Below are positions 50,073 through 59,697 of a stretch of DNA of 64,000 bases, piece after piece. A program made the position numbers and the translations under genes. This DNA comes from CAYLPJ01 sp964385465 (GTDB lineage: Bacteria > Planctomycetota > Phycisphaerae > SM23-33), in the NCBI GenBank assembly GCA_964385465.1, contig CAYLPJ010000007.1, positions 1-64,000 on the forward strand, written 5' to 3'. The notes under the pieces are model-generated. The model was given only the letters and a program-made list of their open reading frames with translations. It was not told the origin of the DNA and made no database searches. Position 1 is the stretch's first letter. Each line of letters begins with the position of its first letter.

Positions 50073-51143
50073 ATGGCGACCGATCTGGAGTCTTTCCGCG
50101 ACACCGTCGCGCACCGCCGTCCCGCGCGGGTGCTGTACTACGGCGGGTTCACGCCGGACCTCCGCCGGCGGGTGATCGAACACATCGGCACGGAGGACAT
50201 CGCCGCACATTACGGCTTCTGGAAGATGCGCGGGATCTCGATCCGCCGCCCCGCCGACCTGCCCCCGCTGGACTACAGCCGATACTGGGAGGGCGTGGAC
50301 CTTCCGGAGGGCACGCGGATCGACGACAAAGGATGCGCCCGCGTGCCCAGCGGGGTGTACCACTTCTTCGGCTACCGCCACCCGCTGAAGAACGCCTCCA
50401 GCCTGCGGGAGATCGAGGAATACCCCCTCGACGACCCGACCGACTGGGACCACTCGCACATGCCCGACGAGGTCGCCGCCGCCCACGCCGACGGCGCCGT
50501 GGCGATCCTCCACGTCGGGCACATGTACGAGACGGCCTGGCAGATTCGCGGCTACGAGGAGTTCCTTATCGACACCATCGAGCGCCCCGCCTGGGCCGAA
50601 TGCCTCCTCGAGCGGCTGTACCGCGCCAACCGCGCCAGAGCCCTCGCCGGCGCCCGGGCCGGGGCGGACCTGGTCTTCTGCGGCGACGACGTGGCCAATC
50701 AGAACGCGCCCATGTTCGCCCCCGAGACCTGGCGGCGCCTGATCCACTCCCGCTGGGCCGAGATATGGCGGGCCGTCAAAGAAGCCGCCCCCGGCGTGCG
50801 GACCAAGTACCACAGCGACGGCAACGTCATGCCCCTGCTCGACGACCTCGTCGACGCCGGGCTGGATATCCTCAACCCCGTCCAGCCGGAGTGCATGGAC
50901 CTCGACGCCATCCGCCGGCGGTTCGGCACGCGGCTGACCTTCGACGGCTGTATCGGCACCCAGAGCACCATGCCCTGGGGCACGCCCGACGAGGTGCGGG
51001 ACCGGACTCGGGAGGTCATCGACAAGTACGGGCGCGACGGCGGGCTCATCGTCGCACCCACCCACGTGCTGGAGCCCGAGGTCCCCCTGGCCAACATCGA
51101 CGCGCTGTTCGAGACCTGCCGCGATTACGGACGTTTCGAATAG
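50073..51143 (+). CDS. Uroporphyrinogen decarboxylase-fold protein, second copy
   Basis: 356 residues. Elements include VLYYGGFTPDLRRRVIEHIG, VAILHVGHMYETAWQIRGYEEFL, DLVFCGDDVANQNAPMFAPETW, KYHSDGNVMPLLDDLVDAGLDILNPVQPECMD and FDGCIGTQSTMPWGTPDEV, the pattern of URO-D-like proteins related to corrinoid methyltransferases. H and C in the H-S-D-G-N and P-E-C segments could bind zinc. The substrate is unknown. It differs strongly from the copy at 44286-45347. It may form an operon with the two secreted proteins that follow. Confidence 0.75.
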   Translation: MATDLESFRDTVAHRRPARVLYYGGFTPDLRRRVIEHIGTEDIAAHYGFWKMRGISIRRPADLPPLDYSRYWEGVDLPEGTRIDDKGCARVPSGVYHFFGYRHPLKNASSLREIEEYPLDDPTDWDHSHMPDEVAAAHADGAVAILHVGHMYETAWQIRGYEEFLIDTIERPAWAECLLERLYRANRARALAGARAGADLVFCGDDVANQNAPMFAPETWRRLIHSRWAEIWRAVKEAAPGVRTKYHSDGNVMPLLDDLVDAGLDILNPVQPECMDLDAIRRRFGTRLTFDGCIGTQSTMPWGTPDEVRDRTREVIDKYGRDGGLIVAPTHVLEPEVPLANIDALFETCRDYGRFE

Positions 51144-51162
51144 CGCCGCCGAGGAGACGACC

Positions 51163-52512
51163 ATGCGACGCGCGACCGCCCTGCTGATCCTCGCCCTTGC
51201 AGCCGCGACGGCCCCCGCAGCCGGGCCGGTGACGATCGACGACCCCCTGGACCGGAAGATCCTCTCGGCCTTCTGCGGGCACGCGGCGGACGTCCCGCGG
51301 CGGATGTCGGCGGAGGCCTGCCGCAAGCTTGCCGCCGACAGCGCCGAGGGCGTCTGCTGGCTGGCCCTGCCCCGCGCGGAGATGCCGCTTCTCGCCTGGC
51401 GGCTGACCGGCGAGGAGCAGTACCTCGACGCCTTCGTCGAGACGATGGAGAACCTGCGGTCCGCGATGACCACCGACGCAGAAGGCCGGCCGGGGTGGTA
51501 CGGCAAGGCACTGAAGATTTTCCGCGACCCGGCCAGCCCCGACCGCAAGGTGGACGTGCTGATCACCTCCTTCCGGGCGGTGCGGCTGCTGGCGGAGTTC
51601 TGCGAGCTGACCGCGGCGAACCCGGCCCTGGCGGCCAAGCACGCCGACCGCCGCGCGGCGTGGCAGAAGCTCGCCGGCGAGTTGATCGCCAAGTGGGACG
51701 CCCGCGGGCGGTTCGTGAACCTCGGCGACGGCGGGGGCATCTACCGCACGCGGGAGGACCTGCGGGACGTCAAGGCCGACCTCACCCAGCCGCACAACAA
51801 GCACTCGATCATCCTGCGGGCGCTGCTGGCGATGCACCGCGCCACCGGCGACGACGCCCACCTCCGCCGGGCGGTCAAGCTGGCCACCCGGTTCAAGCAC
51901 TGCCTCGCGCTCATCGACGGCCGCTACGAGTGGAACTACTGGGACCCCGCCGGGGCCTGGGACGTCCACCCCGACGCCGCGAAACGCTGGAAGCACTGGA
52001 TCGGCCGAGAGCACCGCAGCGGCTACTATGCCTCCAGCCTCGCCCAGGCGATCGCGATGTACCACCACGGGCTGGTGTTCGATCGCAAGGACGTGGGGCG
52101 CTTCGTCGCCCACCAGCTCGCCATGCGCTGGGGCGAGGAGTCCGTGACACCGCGATGGCGGAAGCATTCCGGCAGCTACGTCGCCGCCGCGCTGGCCCCG
52201 TTCCACCAGCGGGTCCACGACCGCCTCTACACCGGCCGGCGGCAGCGCGAGCGCGCGGCGCGGATGGACCATTCCTGGCAGGGCGGGCCGGTCGCCAAGG
52301 GCTACCTGGAAGGCAAGTACCTCACCTGCCCCGCCGCCCGCGGCGGCCGGGCCATGCATGCAGACGTCGGCAAGGCCTTCCTCGCCAGGCCCGCCAACCG
52401 CAAGCTCGTCGAGCGGCTGGCGTTCGAAGTCACCGGCGGCGGTTATACCCCGCCGGCCACGCCGGACGGAATGAACCCACTTCCCGCCGCCGATGGAAAG
52501 GACGCGCAATGA
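51163..52512 (+). CDS. Secreted alpha-helical toroid-like protein, function unknown
   Basis: 449 residues; signal peptide about 1-20. The rest is rich in helices with W, Y and H at regular spacing (GVCWLALPRAEMPLLAWRLTG, LDAFVETMENLRSAM, LRALLAMHRATGDDAHLRRAV, YEWNYWDPAGAWDV), which looks like an (alpha/alpha)6 toroid as in polysaccharide lyases or unsaturated glycosyl hydrolases. No catalytic set can be named. Its stop overlaps the next ATG by 4 bp (52509-52512). Confidence 0.65.
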   Translation: MRRATALLILALAAATAPAAGPVTIDDPLDRKILSAFCGHAADVPRRMSAEACRKLAADSAEGVCWLALPRAEMPLLAWRLTGEEQYLDAFVETMENLRSAMTTDAEGRPGWYGKALKIFRDPASPDRKVDVLITSFRAVRLLAEFCELTAANPALAAKHADRRAAWQKLAGELIAKWDARGRFVNLGDGGGIYRTREDLRDVKADLTQPHNKHSIILRALLAMHRATGDDAHLRRAVKLATRFKHCLALIDGRYEWNYWDPAGAWDVHPDAAKRWKHWIGREHRSGYYASSLAQAIAMYHHGLVFDRKDVGRFVAHQLAMRWGEESVTPRWRKHSGSYVAAALAPFHQRVHDRLYTGRRQRERAARMDHSWQGGPVAKGYLEGKYLTCPAARGGRAMHADVGKAFLARPANRKLVERLAFEVTGGGYTPPATPDGMNPLPAADGKDAQ

Positions 52513-53537
52513 GGACCGCCTTCGCCATGACCACGCTTTCGGCCGCGCTGGCACTGGCCGCCGCGGCACCCGGCGCCGAGGGCGGGGACCTCCACGCCCG
52601 CGTCACCGAGGCCTACATGCAGGGACAATGGGAGCGGCTCGCCGAGGCTCTCTCGGCCCCCGCGGCGGACCTGGCCGGGCTCACTCCCGCCGGGCGGAAG
52701 GACATCGCCTACGTTCGCGACGCGGTCAAGGAATGCCGCCCCCCCTGGTGGGAGAAGGTCAAGGCCGGCCGGCGTGTGCCCATCCGCCAGGCGCTGTGGG
52801 GCCGGCGGTTCCAGGCCCTCTACGACCCGTCCGGCAAGAAGGGCATGCAGATGCGCCAGACCGCTGCGGGGATGGAGATCACGCTGAACTGGCCCGCCGA
52901 CGCCATGGACAGCGACGGCAAAGGCCCGTACGGTTTCCGCGCCGGCGACCAGGCCTGCGTGACCGTCTGGGGCAACATCACCATGGCCGCGGCGTGGACC
53001 AGCCTGCCCGTCCGCACCCTCGCCCGGATGAGCGAGGCCGACAAGCTCCGCTTCAACCGCTACTCGGCCTTCTGGTCCAACGTGACGACGCTGTACTACG
53101 CCACCCCCCCGGGACGGCGGTACGGGCTGCACATCTACTGCGCGGCCTTCATGGACAAGTACGGCAAGGGCCCGATGGCGGGCGCGCGGCGGGTGATCGG
53201 CGCGCACTTGATGGCCGAGTTGCTCGCCGACCCCTCGAAGTACCCCAGCATCCCGCTGCCCGATCGGCTGGGCGACGAGCCGGAGAAGCGCTTCGGCGTG
53301 CACCTGAAGATGCGCTCCAGCCGCAAGGGCGACTGGACCATCGCCGAGGACCGCACGTACCGGGAGTCGCTGGCGGAGTGGATCAAGGCCAACGGGCGGC
53401 GCGTGCTGAAGACCGGCGTGGTCACGCTGCCGAACAAGCTGACCTTCCACCTCGACCCCGACACCGACACCGCCGGTCACCAGCCCAAGCGCGTCGCCTG
53501 GCTGAAGGCCCGCTTCAAGGCACTGGGGCGAGACTGA
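52509..53537 (+). CDS. Secreted protein of unknown function
   Basis: 342 residues; signal peptide about 1-24. I do not recognise a family. The N-terminal 110 residues are helical, followed by a mixed alpha/beta part with ITLNWPADAMDS, VTVWGNITMAAAW and YYATPPGRRYGLHIYCAAFMDKYGKG, and an Arg/Lys-rich tail. It is translationally coupled to the helical-toroid gene upstream, so the two may act on the same substrate outside the cytoplasm. Confidence 0.55.
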   Translation: MRTAFAMTTLSAALALAAAAPGAEGGDLHARVTEAYMQGQWERLAEALSAPAADLAGLTPAGRKDIAYVRDAVKECRPPWWEKVKAGRRVPIRQALWGRRFQALYDPSGKKGMQMRQTAAGMEITLNWPADAMDSDGKGPYGFRAGDQACVTVWGNITMAAAWTSLPVRTLARMSEADKLRFNRYSAFWSNVTTLYYATPPGRRYGLHIYCAAFMDKYGKGPMAGARRVIGAHLMAELLADPSKYPSIPLPDRLGDEPEKRFGVHLKMRSSRKGDWTIAEDRTYRESLAEWIKANGRRVLKTGVVTLPNKLTFHLDPDTDTAGHQPKRVAWLKARFKALGRD

Positions 53538-53546
53538 CCCGGACGA

Positions 53547-55682
53547 CTAGGTGGCGCCGTGCTCGGTCCGGGCGATGATCTCGGCCTGGAGGTTGGGGTT
53601 GAGGTGCACGAAGTAATCGCTGTAGCCCGCCACGCGGACGAGCAGATCGCGATGGGCCTCGGGGTTCTCGCGGGCGTCCAGCAGCATGTCGTGGCTGACC
53701 ACGTTCACCTGCACCTCGAAGCCGCCGCGGCGGAGGTAGGTCTCGACCACGCCGCGGAAGGCGGCCCGACCGGCCGGATCGGCCAGCATGCCGGCGGAGA
53801 ACCTCAGGTTGTGAACCAGCCCGCCCATCGCCGACCGGTGCGACCACTTGGTTGTCGAGAGCACCGACGCGGTCGGGCCGCGCCGGTCGCGGCCCTGGGC
53901 GGCGCCGGCGCCGGGAGCCAGCGGCTCACCCGCCCGCCGGCCGTCGGGCGTCGCGCCGGTCTGCGAGCCCAGCCGCTCGTGCTGGATCCAGCAGAAGAAG
54001 CCCGGCACGTAGCGTGCCAGGCCGACGGTGTGGCGGCGCGTCTCGGCAATGCAGAACTCCGCCCACCGCCGGGCGAGGGCGTCGGCGCGGTCGTCGTCGT
54101 TGCCGTATTTCGGCAGCGATGTCGCCAACCGCAGGCGAAGCGGCTCGTGCCCGGCGAAGTCGGTCTCGAGAATGCCGTGCAGCTCCCCCAGCGTCATCTC
54201 GCCGCGGTCGTAGACCAGTTCCCGCACGGCCAGCAGGCTGTCGGCGAGGTTGGCCAGCCCGACGAAGGAATTCTCGACCCAGTTGTACCGCGCCCCGCCG
54301 CGGTCGAAGTCCCGGCCGCGGGATAGGCAATCACGGGTCAGGCAGCTCGCCAGGGGGAAGCCGCCCACCTCCTCCCGCCGCAGCCAGGCAACGTGTCTTG
54401 CCTCGGCGGCCGTTCGAATCCTGGCGGCCAGGTCGGCCTCGACGCGGGCCTGGAGGTCGTCGAAGGTCGCCGGGGCGGCGCCCTCGCCAGCGGCGGCGTC
54501 CAGCACGTCCAGCAGGCACTGGGGCAGGTTGAAGTACGGCTGGGTGACCCAGATGTTGGACGCCCCGACGACCTTGATCTCCACGCAGGTGGAGTTCATG
54601 TAGTTGCGCCGGTCGGCCGGGGGGACGCCAAGATCGCCCAGGCCGACGGCGATGAGATCGTCGTGAAAGAACGCCGGATCGCCCGTCCCCGCCGCGAGCA
54701 TGTCCGTGGCGAAGGCCATCAATTCATCCGGCGTCCCCTCGTGCCAGGCCAGCCCCACCGTGGGGTAGACCAGGCGCGTCGCACGCCGTGCGGCGAGGCA
54801 GAGATAGGTCAGTTCGTTCGTGACGTCCGCGCCGTGGGCGTCGCGCCCGCCGACCATCACAGAGACGGCCGAGCCCGGCCAGAGCAGGTAGTTCATGTGG
54901 ATGAACAGGCAGCAGATCAGCTCGAAGGCCTCGCGGCGGGAGAGCCTCCCGGCGGCGACGTCGTCGCGGTAGAAGCCCGCCAGCGTGCGGTCCATGCGCC
55001 CGGGGGCGGTGAGGTAGTGATCCTCCCCGAACCAGCAGGCGACCTGGGTGAGGAACATCAACTGGATGGCCTGGCGGAAGGTCCGCGGGGGGCGGGAGGC
55101 AACATGTCGGCAGGCGGCCGCGGCTGCGGGATCGTCGGCGGCGTCGGCGGCACGGCGGGAGAAGTCGGCGAAGGCGTCGAGGGTGATCCGGCAGGCGTCG
55201 TAGAACGCGGCGGTCTCGGCGTCGGCGGCGGAGTCGCGGCGGCGGGCGACCTCGTCGGCCAGGCCGGCGATCCCGGCGCGGAATAACGTCTCGTAATCGG
55301 GGTGAAAGTGCCCGGTGTCGCCGGCGGGCATGACCGGCTCGTCGGCGAGGGCCTCGGCCGCGGCGGCAAGGGCCAGCAGCTCGTGATCGCGCGGCGTGCG
55401 AAGCTGCGGGCGGCCGACGATCGGCTCGCCGGGATCGACGGCGAACGGCATGGCCCGAAGCCGCGCCGCCGTCCGCCGGCCGCGCCAGACCAGCCACGGC
55501 TCCTCGGGCGTGTGCTCGGCCCACGCGGCGGCATCGGCGAGAGGGTTCTCCGGCAGTGACGGGCGCGGGCCGCGATGCCCGTTCAACGCCCTTTCGCGAA
55601 GCCGCGCCAGATGTGGCGGCAGGGCCAGGTCGATCGCCTCGTCGCAGCCGGGAATTGCCAGCGTGTCAGGGGCATGCCCCAT
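53547..55682 (-). CDS. Glycyl radical enzyme (pyruvate formate-lyase family)
   Basis: 711 residues. The catalytic cysteine is C366 in NSTCVEI and the glycyl radical site is G686 in RVAGYSDYF, both intact. The C-V-E sequence is like that of diol dehydratase and other eliminase members of the family and unlike the double cysteine of pyruvate formate-lyase. It would need an activating radical-SAM enzyme, which is not in the window. The substrate is unknown; the setting suggests a sugar derivative. Oxygen sensitivity of such enzymes implies use without oxygen. Confidence 0.85.
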   Translation of the reverse strand: MGHAPDTLAIPGCDEAIDLALPPHLARLRERALNGHRGPRPSLPENPLADAAAWAEHTPEEPWLVWRGRRTAARLRAMPFAVDPGEPIVGRPQLRTPRDHELLALAAAAEALADEPVMPAGDTGHFHPDYETLFRAGIAGLADEVARRRDSAADAETAAFYDACRITLDAFADFSRRAADAADDPAAAAACRHVASRPPRTFRQAIQLMFLTQVACWFGEDHYLTAPGRMDRTLAGFYRDDVAAGRLSRREAFELICCLFIHMNYLLWPGSAVSVMVGGRDAHGADVTNELTYLCLAARRATRLVYPTVGLAWHEGTPDELMAFATDMLAAGTGDPAFFHDDLIAVGLGDLGVPPADRRNYMNSTCVEIKVVGASNIWVTQPYFNLPQCLLDVLDAAAGEGAAPATFDDLQARVEADLAARIRTAAEARHVAWLRREEVGGFPLASCLTRDCLSRGRDFDRGGARYNWVENSFVGLANLADSLLAVRELVYDRGEMTLGELHGILETDFAGHEPLRLRLATSLPKYGNDDDRADALARRWAEFCIAETRRHTVGLARYVPGFFCWIQHERLGSQTGATPDGRRAGEPLAPGAGAAQGRDRRGPTASVLSTTKWSHRSAMGGLVHNLRFSAGMLADPAGRAAFRGVVETYLRRGGFEVQVNVVSHDMLLDARENPEAHRDLLVRVAGYSDYFVHLNPNLQAEIIARTEHGAT

Positions 55683-55686
55683 GGGC

Positions 55687-57117
55687 TCACGTGTCCTGTC
55701 CGGGCCCCTCGACGTCCACCTTCGGCGGCGCCGGAAGCGGCGGCTCGTCGGGAGCGGGCTCGGTCTCGGCGGGACGTGTCTCGGCCGGGCGGGTGGTCGG
55801 TTCCGGGGCCGGCTCGGGGCGCTTGTCGGGCAGGCCGGGGGTCGGCTCGGCCGCGCCGGGCGGGACCTCGATGGTGACGTCGGGAATCTCCTCGTCGGGA
55901 GGAACGACCTCGGGCGGGGACTTCTTCATCGACGGCTTGGGGCCCGGTTCGGGCCGGGGCGCCGGCTCGGATCTGGCGGGCGGCTCGACGTCCACCGTCG
56001 GCGGTGCCGGCGCGGGGCCGGTATCCGGCGGCGTTGGGCTCGGGGCCGTCGCCGGCGGCTCGGGTGCGGGAACGGTCTTCGGGGGTCTGGGGGCGGCAGG
56101 CTCGGCGACCGGTTCGACGTCCCGCTCGACGTCCACCCCCCCGGCCGGCGGGGGCATCTCGCCGCCGAGCAGCCGCCGGCCCCAGAACAACACCGTCGTC
56201 GAGCCCTTGCTGGCCGAGGCGATCCGCTTGCCCCCCGGCGCAAAGGCGACGTCCGTCACGTCACTGGGGTGCCCCGTCCACGTCGTCACGAGGACCCCAC
56301 TGGCAACGTCCCAGACGCGGATGTCGTCATCGTTGCTGGCCGAGGCGATGTGGCGCCCGTCGGGGCTGAACGCGACGGCGTTGACGTCGTCGCCGTGACC
56401 GGAGAGCGTTCGCAGGACGCGGCAACTCTCGACGTCCCACAGCCGGACGGTCTCATCGTCGCTGGCCGAGGCCAGCAGCAGCCCGCCGGGGCTGAATGCC
56501 AGGTCCTTGATGTCGTCGCCATGGCCGGGCAGCGTGGCCAGCAACTGCCGGTCGCCGAGGCTCCAGAGCTTGATGAGCCCGTGATCGTCGCCGGAAGCCA
56601 GCAGCCGCCCGTTCGGGCTGATCGCCACGGCCCGCACGTTGGCCTCGTGGGCGCCGACAACGCCGAGTGCCTTCCACTCCGCGACGTCCCACAGCCGGAC
56701 CGTGTCGTCGTTGCTCGTCGAGGCCAGCACCCGACTGTCCGGGCCGAACGCCAGGGCGCGGACGGGCTCGGTATGGCCCCGCAGGACCGCCAGCAGGCCC
56801 CGTCCGCCGGGGTCCCAGAACCGTACGACGCTGTCGTCGCCGCCGGAGGCCACCAGCCGACCGTCCGGGCTCCAGGCCACCGCGCGGACGTCGCCTTCAT
56901 GCCGGCCCAGTTGCCCGACCGCCGTTCCGGCGCGGACGTCCCAGACGTCCACCGTGTCGAGATTCCCCCCCGCCGCCAGCCGCCGGCCGTCCGGGCTGAA
57001 CGCCACGGAGTGAACATCCGTCCGCAGGCATCCGCCCGCCATGACCGCCCCGGCCAGAAGAGCCATCGCCGCCCGGCGCGCCGTGCGCCCGGGCCCGTCA
57101 AAACCGTACCGCATCAT
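55687..57117 (-). CDS. WD40-repeat lipoprotein with Pro-rich tail
   Basis: 476 residues. AAGGAG (57124-57129, minus strand) favours the ATG at 57117; ATGs at 57114 and 57123 are alternatives. The lipobox M-A-G-G-C gives lipidated C30. Seven WD40 blades follow (VHSVAFSPDGRRLAAGG, VRAVAWSPDGRLVASGG and so on to VTDVAFAPGGKRIASAS). The last 140 residues are rich in Pro, Glu and Thr. It is a likely surface or periplasmic interaction scaffold. It begins 4 bp after nothing shared with the glycyl radical enzyme gene and is read toward it; the gap between the two is only 4 bp, so co-transcription is likely. Confidence 0.82.
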   Translation of the reverse strand: MMRYGFDGPGRTARRAAMALLAGAVMAGGCLRTDVHSVAFSPDGRRLAAGGNLDTVDVWDVRAGTAVGQLGRHEGDVRAVAWSPDGRLVASGGDDSVVRFWDPGGRGLLAVLRGHTEPVRALAFGPDSRVLASTSNDDTVRLWDVAEWKALGVVGAHEANVRAVAISPNGRLLASGDDHGLIKLWSLGDRQLLATLPGHGDDIKDLAFSPGGLLLASASDDETVRLWDVESCRVLRTLSGHGDDVNAVAFSPDGRHIASASNDDDIRVWDVASGVLVTTWTGHPSDVTDVAFAPGGKRIASASKGSTTVLFWGRRLLGGEMPPPAGGVDVERDVEPVAEPAAPRPPKTVPAPEPPATAPSPTPPDTGPAPAPPTVDVEPPARSEPAPRPEPGPKPSMKKSPPEVVPPDEEIPDVTIEVPPGAAEPTPGLPDKRPEPAPEPTTRPAETRPAETEPAPDEPPLPAPPKVDVEGPGQDT

Positions 57118-57235
57118 GAACATCTCCTTGCCGCCGCGGGAGAGCGGCCCGCGCATTATGACATCTTTTCCCCGCCGGCGTTAGCGGCGATAATAGCCCT
57201 CGCCGCTTTCAGCCGCCCAACGTGAGGAGCACATC

Positions 57236-59143
57236 ATGGCACGCACGCGAAGAGAATTCCTCCGACTGGCCGGGACCGGCGCGCTGGCGATCGCCGGCCG
57301 TGCCGCACTCGCCCGCGCCGCCCGGAAGAGCCGCAAGCCCAACATCGTCTACTTCATGTCCGACGAGCTGGGCTACTACGAGCTGTCGTGCATGGGGCAT
57401 CCACACATCCGCACGCCGAACATCGACCGTCTCGCGGCCGAGGGGGTGCGGTTCACGCAGGCCCTGGCCGGCTCGAGCGTGTGCGCGCCGACGCGGTGCT
57501 GCCTGATGACCGGCAAGCACAGCGGGCACACGTCGGTGCGGACCAACGGCGGGGGCACGCCGATGCGGGCCGGGGAGGCAACCGTCGCCAGCGTGCTCAA
57601 GCGGGCCGGCTACGCCGCCGGCGGGTTCGGCAAGTGGGGCTGCGGCGGGCGCGGCTCGACCGGCGTGCCCGAGAAGCACGGCTTCGACGTGTTCCTCGGC
57701 TACTACGACCAGGTCCACGCCCACAGCTACTACCCGCCATACATCGTCCGCAACAGCGAGGAAGTGCCCCTGGCCGGCAACAAGGGCGGCAGCGACGGCG
57801 AGACCTATTCCCACTACGTGATCTTCGACGCCGGGCTGAAGTTCATCCGCGAGCACGCGGACCGGCCGTTCTTCTGCTACTTCCCCGTCACCCCGCCGCA
57901 CGGCATCTTCGACATCCCCGACGACGACCCGGCGTGGCAGCTCTACAAGGACAAGCCCTGGCCCGAACCGGCGAAGCGCTACGCCGCCATGGTGACCATG
58001 GTAGACCGCAACGTCGGGCAGGTGATCGCACTGCTGAAGGAGCTGGGTCTGGATGAGGACACGATCCTCTTCTTCTGCGGCGACAACGGCGGGAACGACT
58101 ACTTCCGCGACAAGGACCATCCCCGCGGCTTCCACGGCCCGAACGTCAACCCCAAGACCGGCGTCGCCTTCCGCGGGCACAAGGGCAACCTCTACGAGGG
58201 CGGGCTGCGGATCCCCATGATCGTCCGCTGGCCCGGGCGCATCGAGCCCGGCCGGGTCAGCGACCACCTGTGGTACTTCCCCGACGTGCTGCCCACCGTC
58301 ACGGAACTGGCCGGGGCGGAGACGCCCGATGATGTCGACGGCATCTCCATCGTGCCCGAGCTGCTCGGCGAGAAGGTCGCCGGACGCAAACAGAAGGACC
58401 ACGAGTTCCTCTATTGGGAGCTCGGGGGCCAGACGGCCGTGCGGATGGGCAAATGGAAGGCCGTCCGCCGCGGGCGCAAACGGCCCTGGGAACTGTACGA
58501 CCTCGAGGCCGACATCACCGAGAGCAACGACCTCGCCGAGAAGAAGCCGGACGTAGCGGCGAAGCTGGCGGCCTTCGCGGCCGGGGCTCACGAGCCGGCG
58601 CGCGAGGGCACATTCCACGACCGCGAGCCGCACGAGCGGGACCGGCGGGCCAAGCACGGTGGGCGTCGCGGCCGACGGCCGGAGAAGACCGAGACGATGC
58701 CGCAGGACGGCCTGATCCCCAACAAGGACTGGAAGGTGGTCCGGTCGAGCAGCGAGTCGAAGGCGAGCGGCCGGCTGGCCGAGCACGCCATCGACGGCGA
58801 CCCGGGGACGTGGTGGCACTCGGCGTTCGCGAACAAGGTCGAGCAGCACCCCCACGAACTGGTGATCGATCTGGGCACCGAGCACGAGGTCCGCGGCTTC
58901 CGCTACATGGCCCGCCAGGACCGCGGCTGGAACGGCGCGCTGGCCCGGTGCGAGTTCTACGTCTCATCCAAGCCCGACACATTCGCCAAGCCCGCCGTGA
59001 CGGCCACGTTCGAGAAGACGCGCAAGGCCCAGGACGCCACCTGCAAGCCCACCCGCGGCCGGTACGTCATGCTGCGAACCCTCTCGGCCATCGGCGACGG
59101 CCCCTGGGCCTCCGTCGCCGAGCTGGGCGTCATCGGGAAGTAG
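57236..59143 (+). CDS. Secreted sulfatase with C-terminal F5/8-type (CBM32-like) domain
   Basis: 635 residues. A Tat-like signal TRREFLRLAGTGALAIAG is at the N-terminus. The sulfatase fold opens with PNIVYFMSDELGYYEL, in which the second metal Asp of the usual S-D-D is Glu (D43, E44). The formylglycine Cys is C83 in C-A-P-T-R. Residues about 490-635 resemble a discoidin/CBM32 sandwich (GDPGTWWHSAF, HELVIDLGTEHEVRGFRYM). It likely desulfates and binds a polysaccharide. GAGGAG lies before the ATG. Confidence 0.87.
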   Translation: MARTRREFLRLAGTGALAIAGRAALARAARKSRKPNIVYFMSDELGYYELSCMGHPHIRTPNIDRLAAEGVRFTQALAGSSVCAPTRCCLMTGKHSGHTSVRTNGGGTPMRAGEATVASVLKRAGYAAGGFGKWGCGGRGSTGVPEKHGFDVFLGYYDQVHAHSYYPPYIVRNSEEVPLAGNKGGSDGETYSHYVIFDAGLKFIREHADRPFFCYFPVTPPHGIFDIPDDDPAWQLYKDKPWPEPAKRYAAMVTMVDRNVGQVIALLKELGLDEDTILFFCGDNGGNDYFRDKDHPRGFHGPNVNPKTGVAFRGHKGNLYEGGLRIPMIVRWPGRIEPGRVSDHLWYFPDVLPTVTELAGAETPDDVDGISIVPELLGEKVAGRKQKDHEFLYWELGGQTAVRMGKWKAVRRGRKRPWELYDLEADITESNDLAEKKPDVAAKLAAFAAGAHEPAREGTFHDREPHERDRRAKHGGRRGRRPEKTETMPQDGLIPNKDWKVVRSSSESKASGRLAEHAIDGDPGTWWHSAFANKVEQHPHELVIDLGTEHEVRGFRYMARQDRGWNGALARCEFYVSSKPDTFAKPAVTATFEKTRKAQDATCKPTRGRYVMLRTLSAIGDGPWASVAELGVIGK

Positions 59144-59232
59144 CTGACCCGCACGGTGGCCCGTTGCCCGTTGTCAGGAGAGGATCGCGGGCCGGGGATC
59201 GACGTTGTCGATGGCGGCCGGGGGTGTCGGTG

Positions 59233-59610
59233 TCACTGCTTCCCGTTGCGTTGGCGCTTCGGCAGGCGGTTGGCGGTCTCCTCGAGGGCCCGGATTCTCA
59301 CCTCTTGGTCGGAGAGTTGCTTGTGCCTGCGTCGCCGCTCGGCGAAGTGTTCGTACCCGGCCCTGGCCTGCTCATGCGCCTCGGCCATTTTGACGTGGCC
59401 GGCGTTCGCCGAGAACGTCCCGTTCGTTGAAGGCAGGGAAACGTCGAGCTTCCGCTGCCAGTCGGCCATGAAGACCTGTTTCTGATACAGCTCCGCCGTC
59501 AGCGCCTGGGTCAGCCAGAGGGTCTCGTCCTGGGTGCGGCACTCCACTCGCGTGCCGCCGTCCGGCGTCTGGTAGAGCGGGATCTCGCCACCGGGAGCGT
59601 CGTTCGTCAA
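59233..59610 (-). pseudogene. Internally deleted RhuM-family gene
   Basis: 125 residues as read. The first 40 residues match the RhuM N-terminus (IPLYQTPDGGTRVECRTQDE, TLWLTQALTAELYQ), and the rest matches its C-terminal part (VFMADWQRKLDVSL, NAGHVKMAEAHEQARAGYEHF). RhuM proteins are about 330 residues, so some 200 residues between the two ends, including the central DNA-binding region, are missing, yet the frame is kept. It is a remnant, or a minimal protein of unknown use. RhuM is often carried near restriction and mobile genes, but none adjoins here. Confidence 0.72.
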
Positions 59611-59697
59611 GTCCGCGGGAGCAATGCCCGCGTTCCGCGGCGTCCCCGCGGCATGTCGGCCCCGTGACGTTCGTCGGGGCGGACGCCGCCGCGCCGC

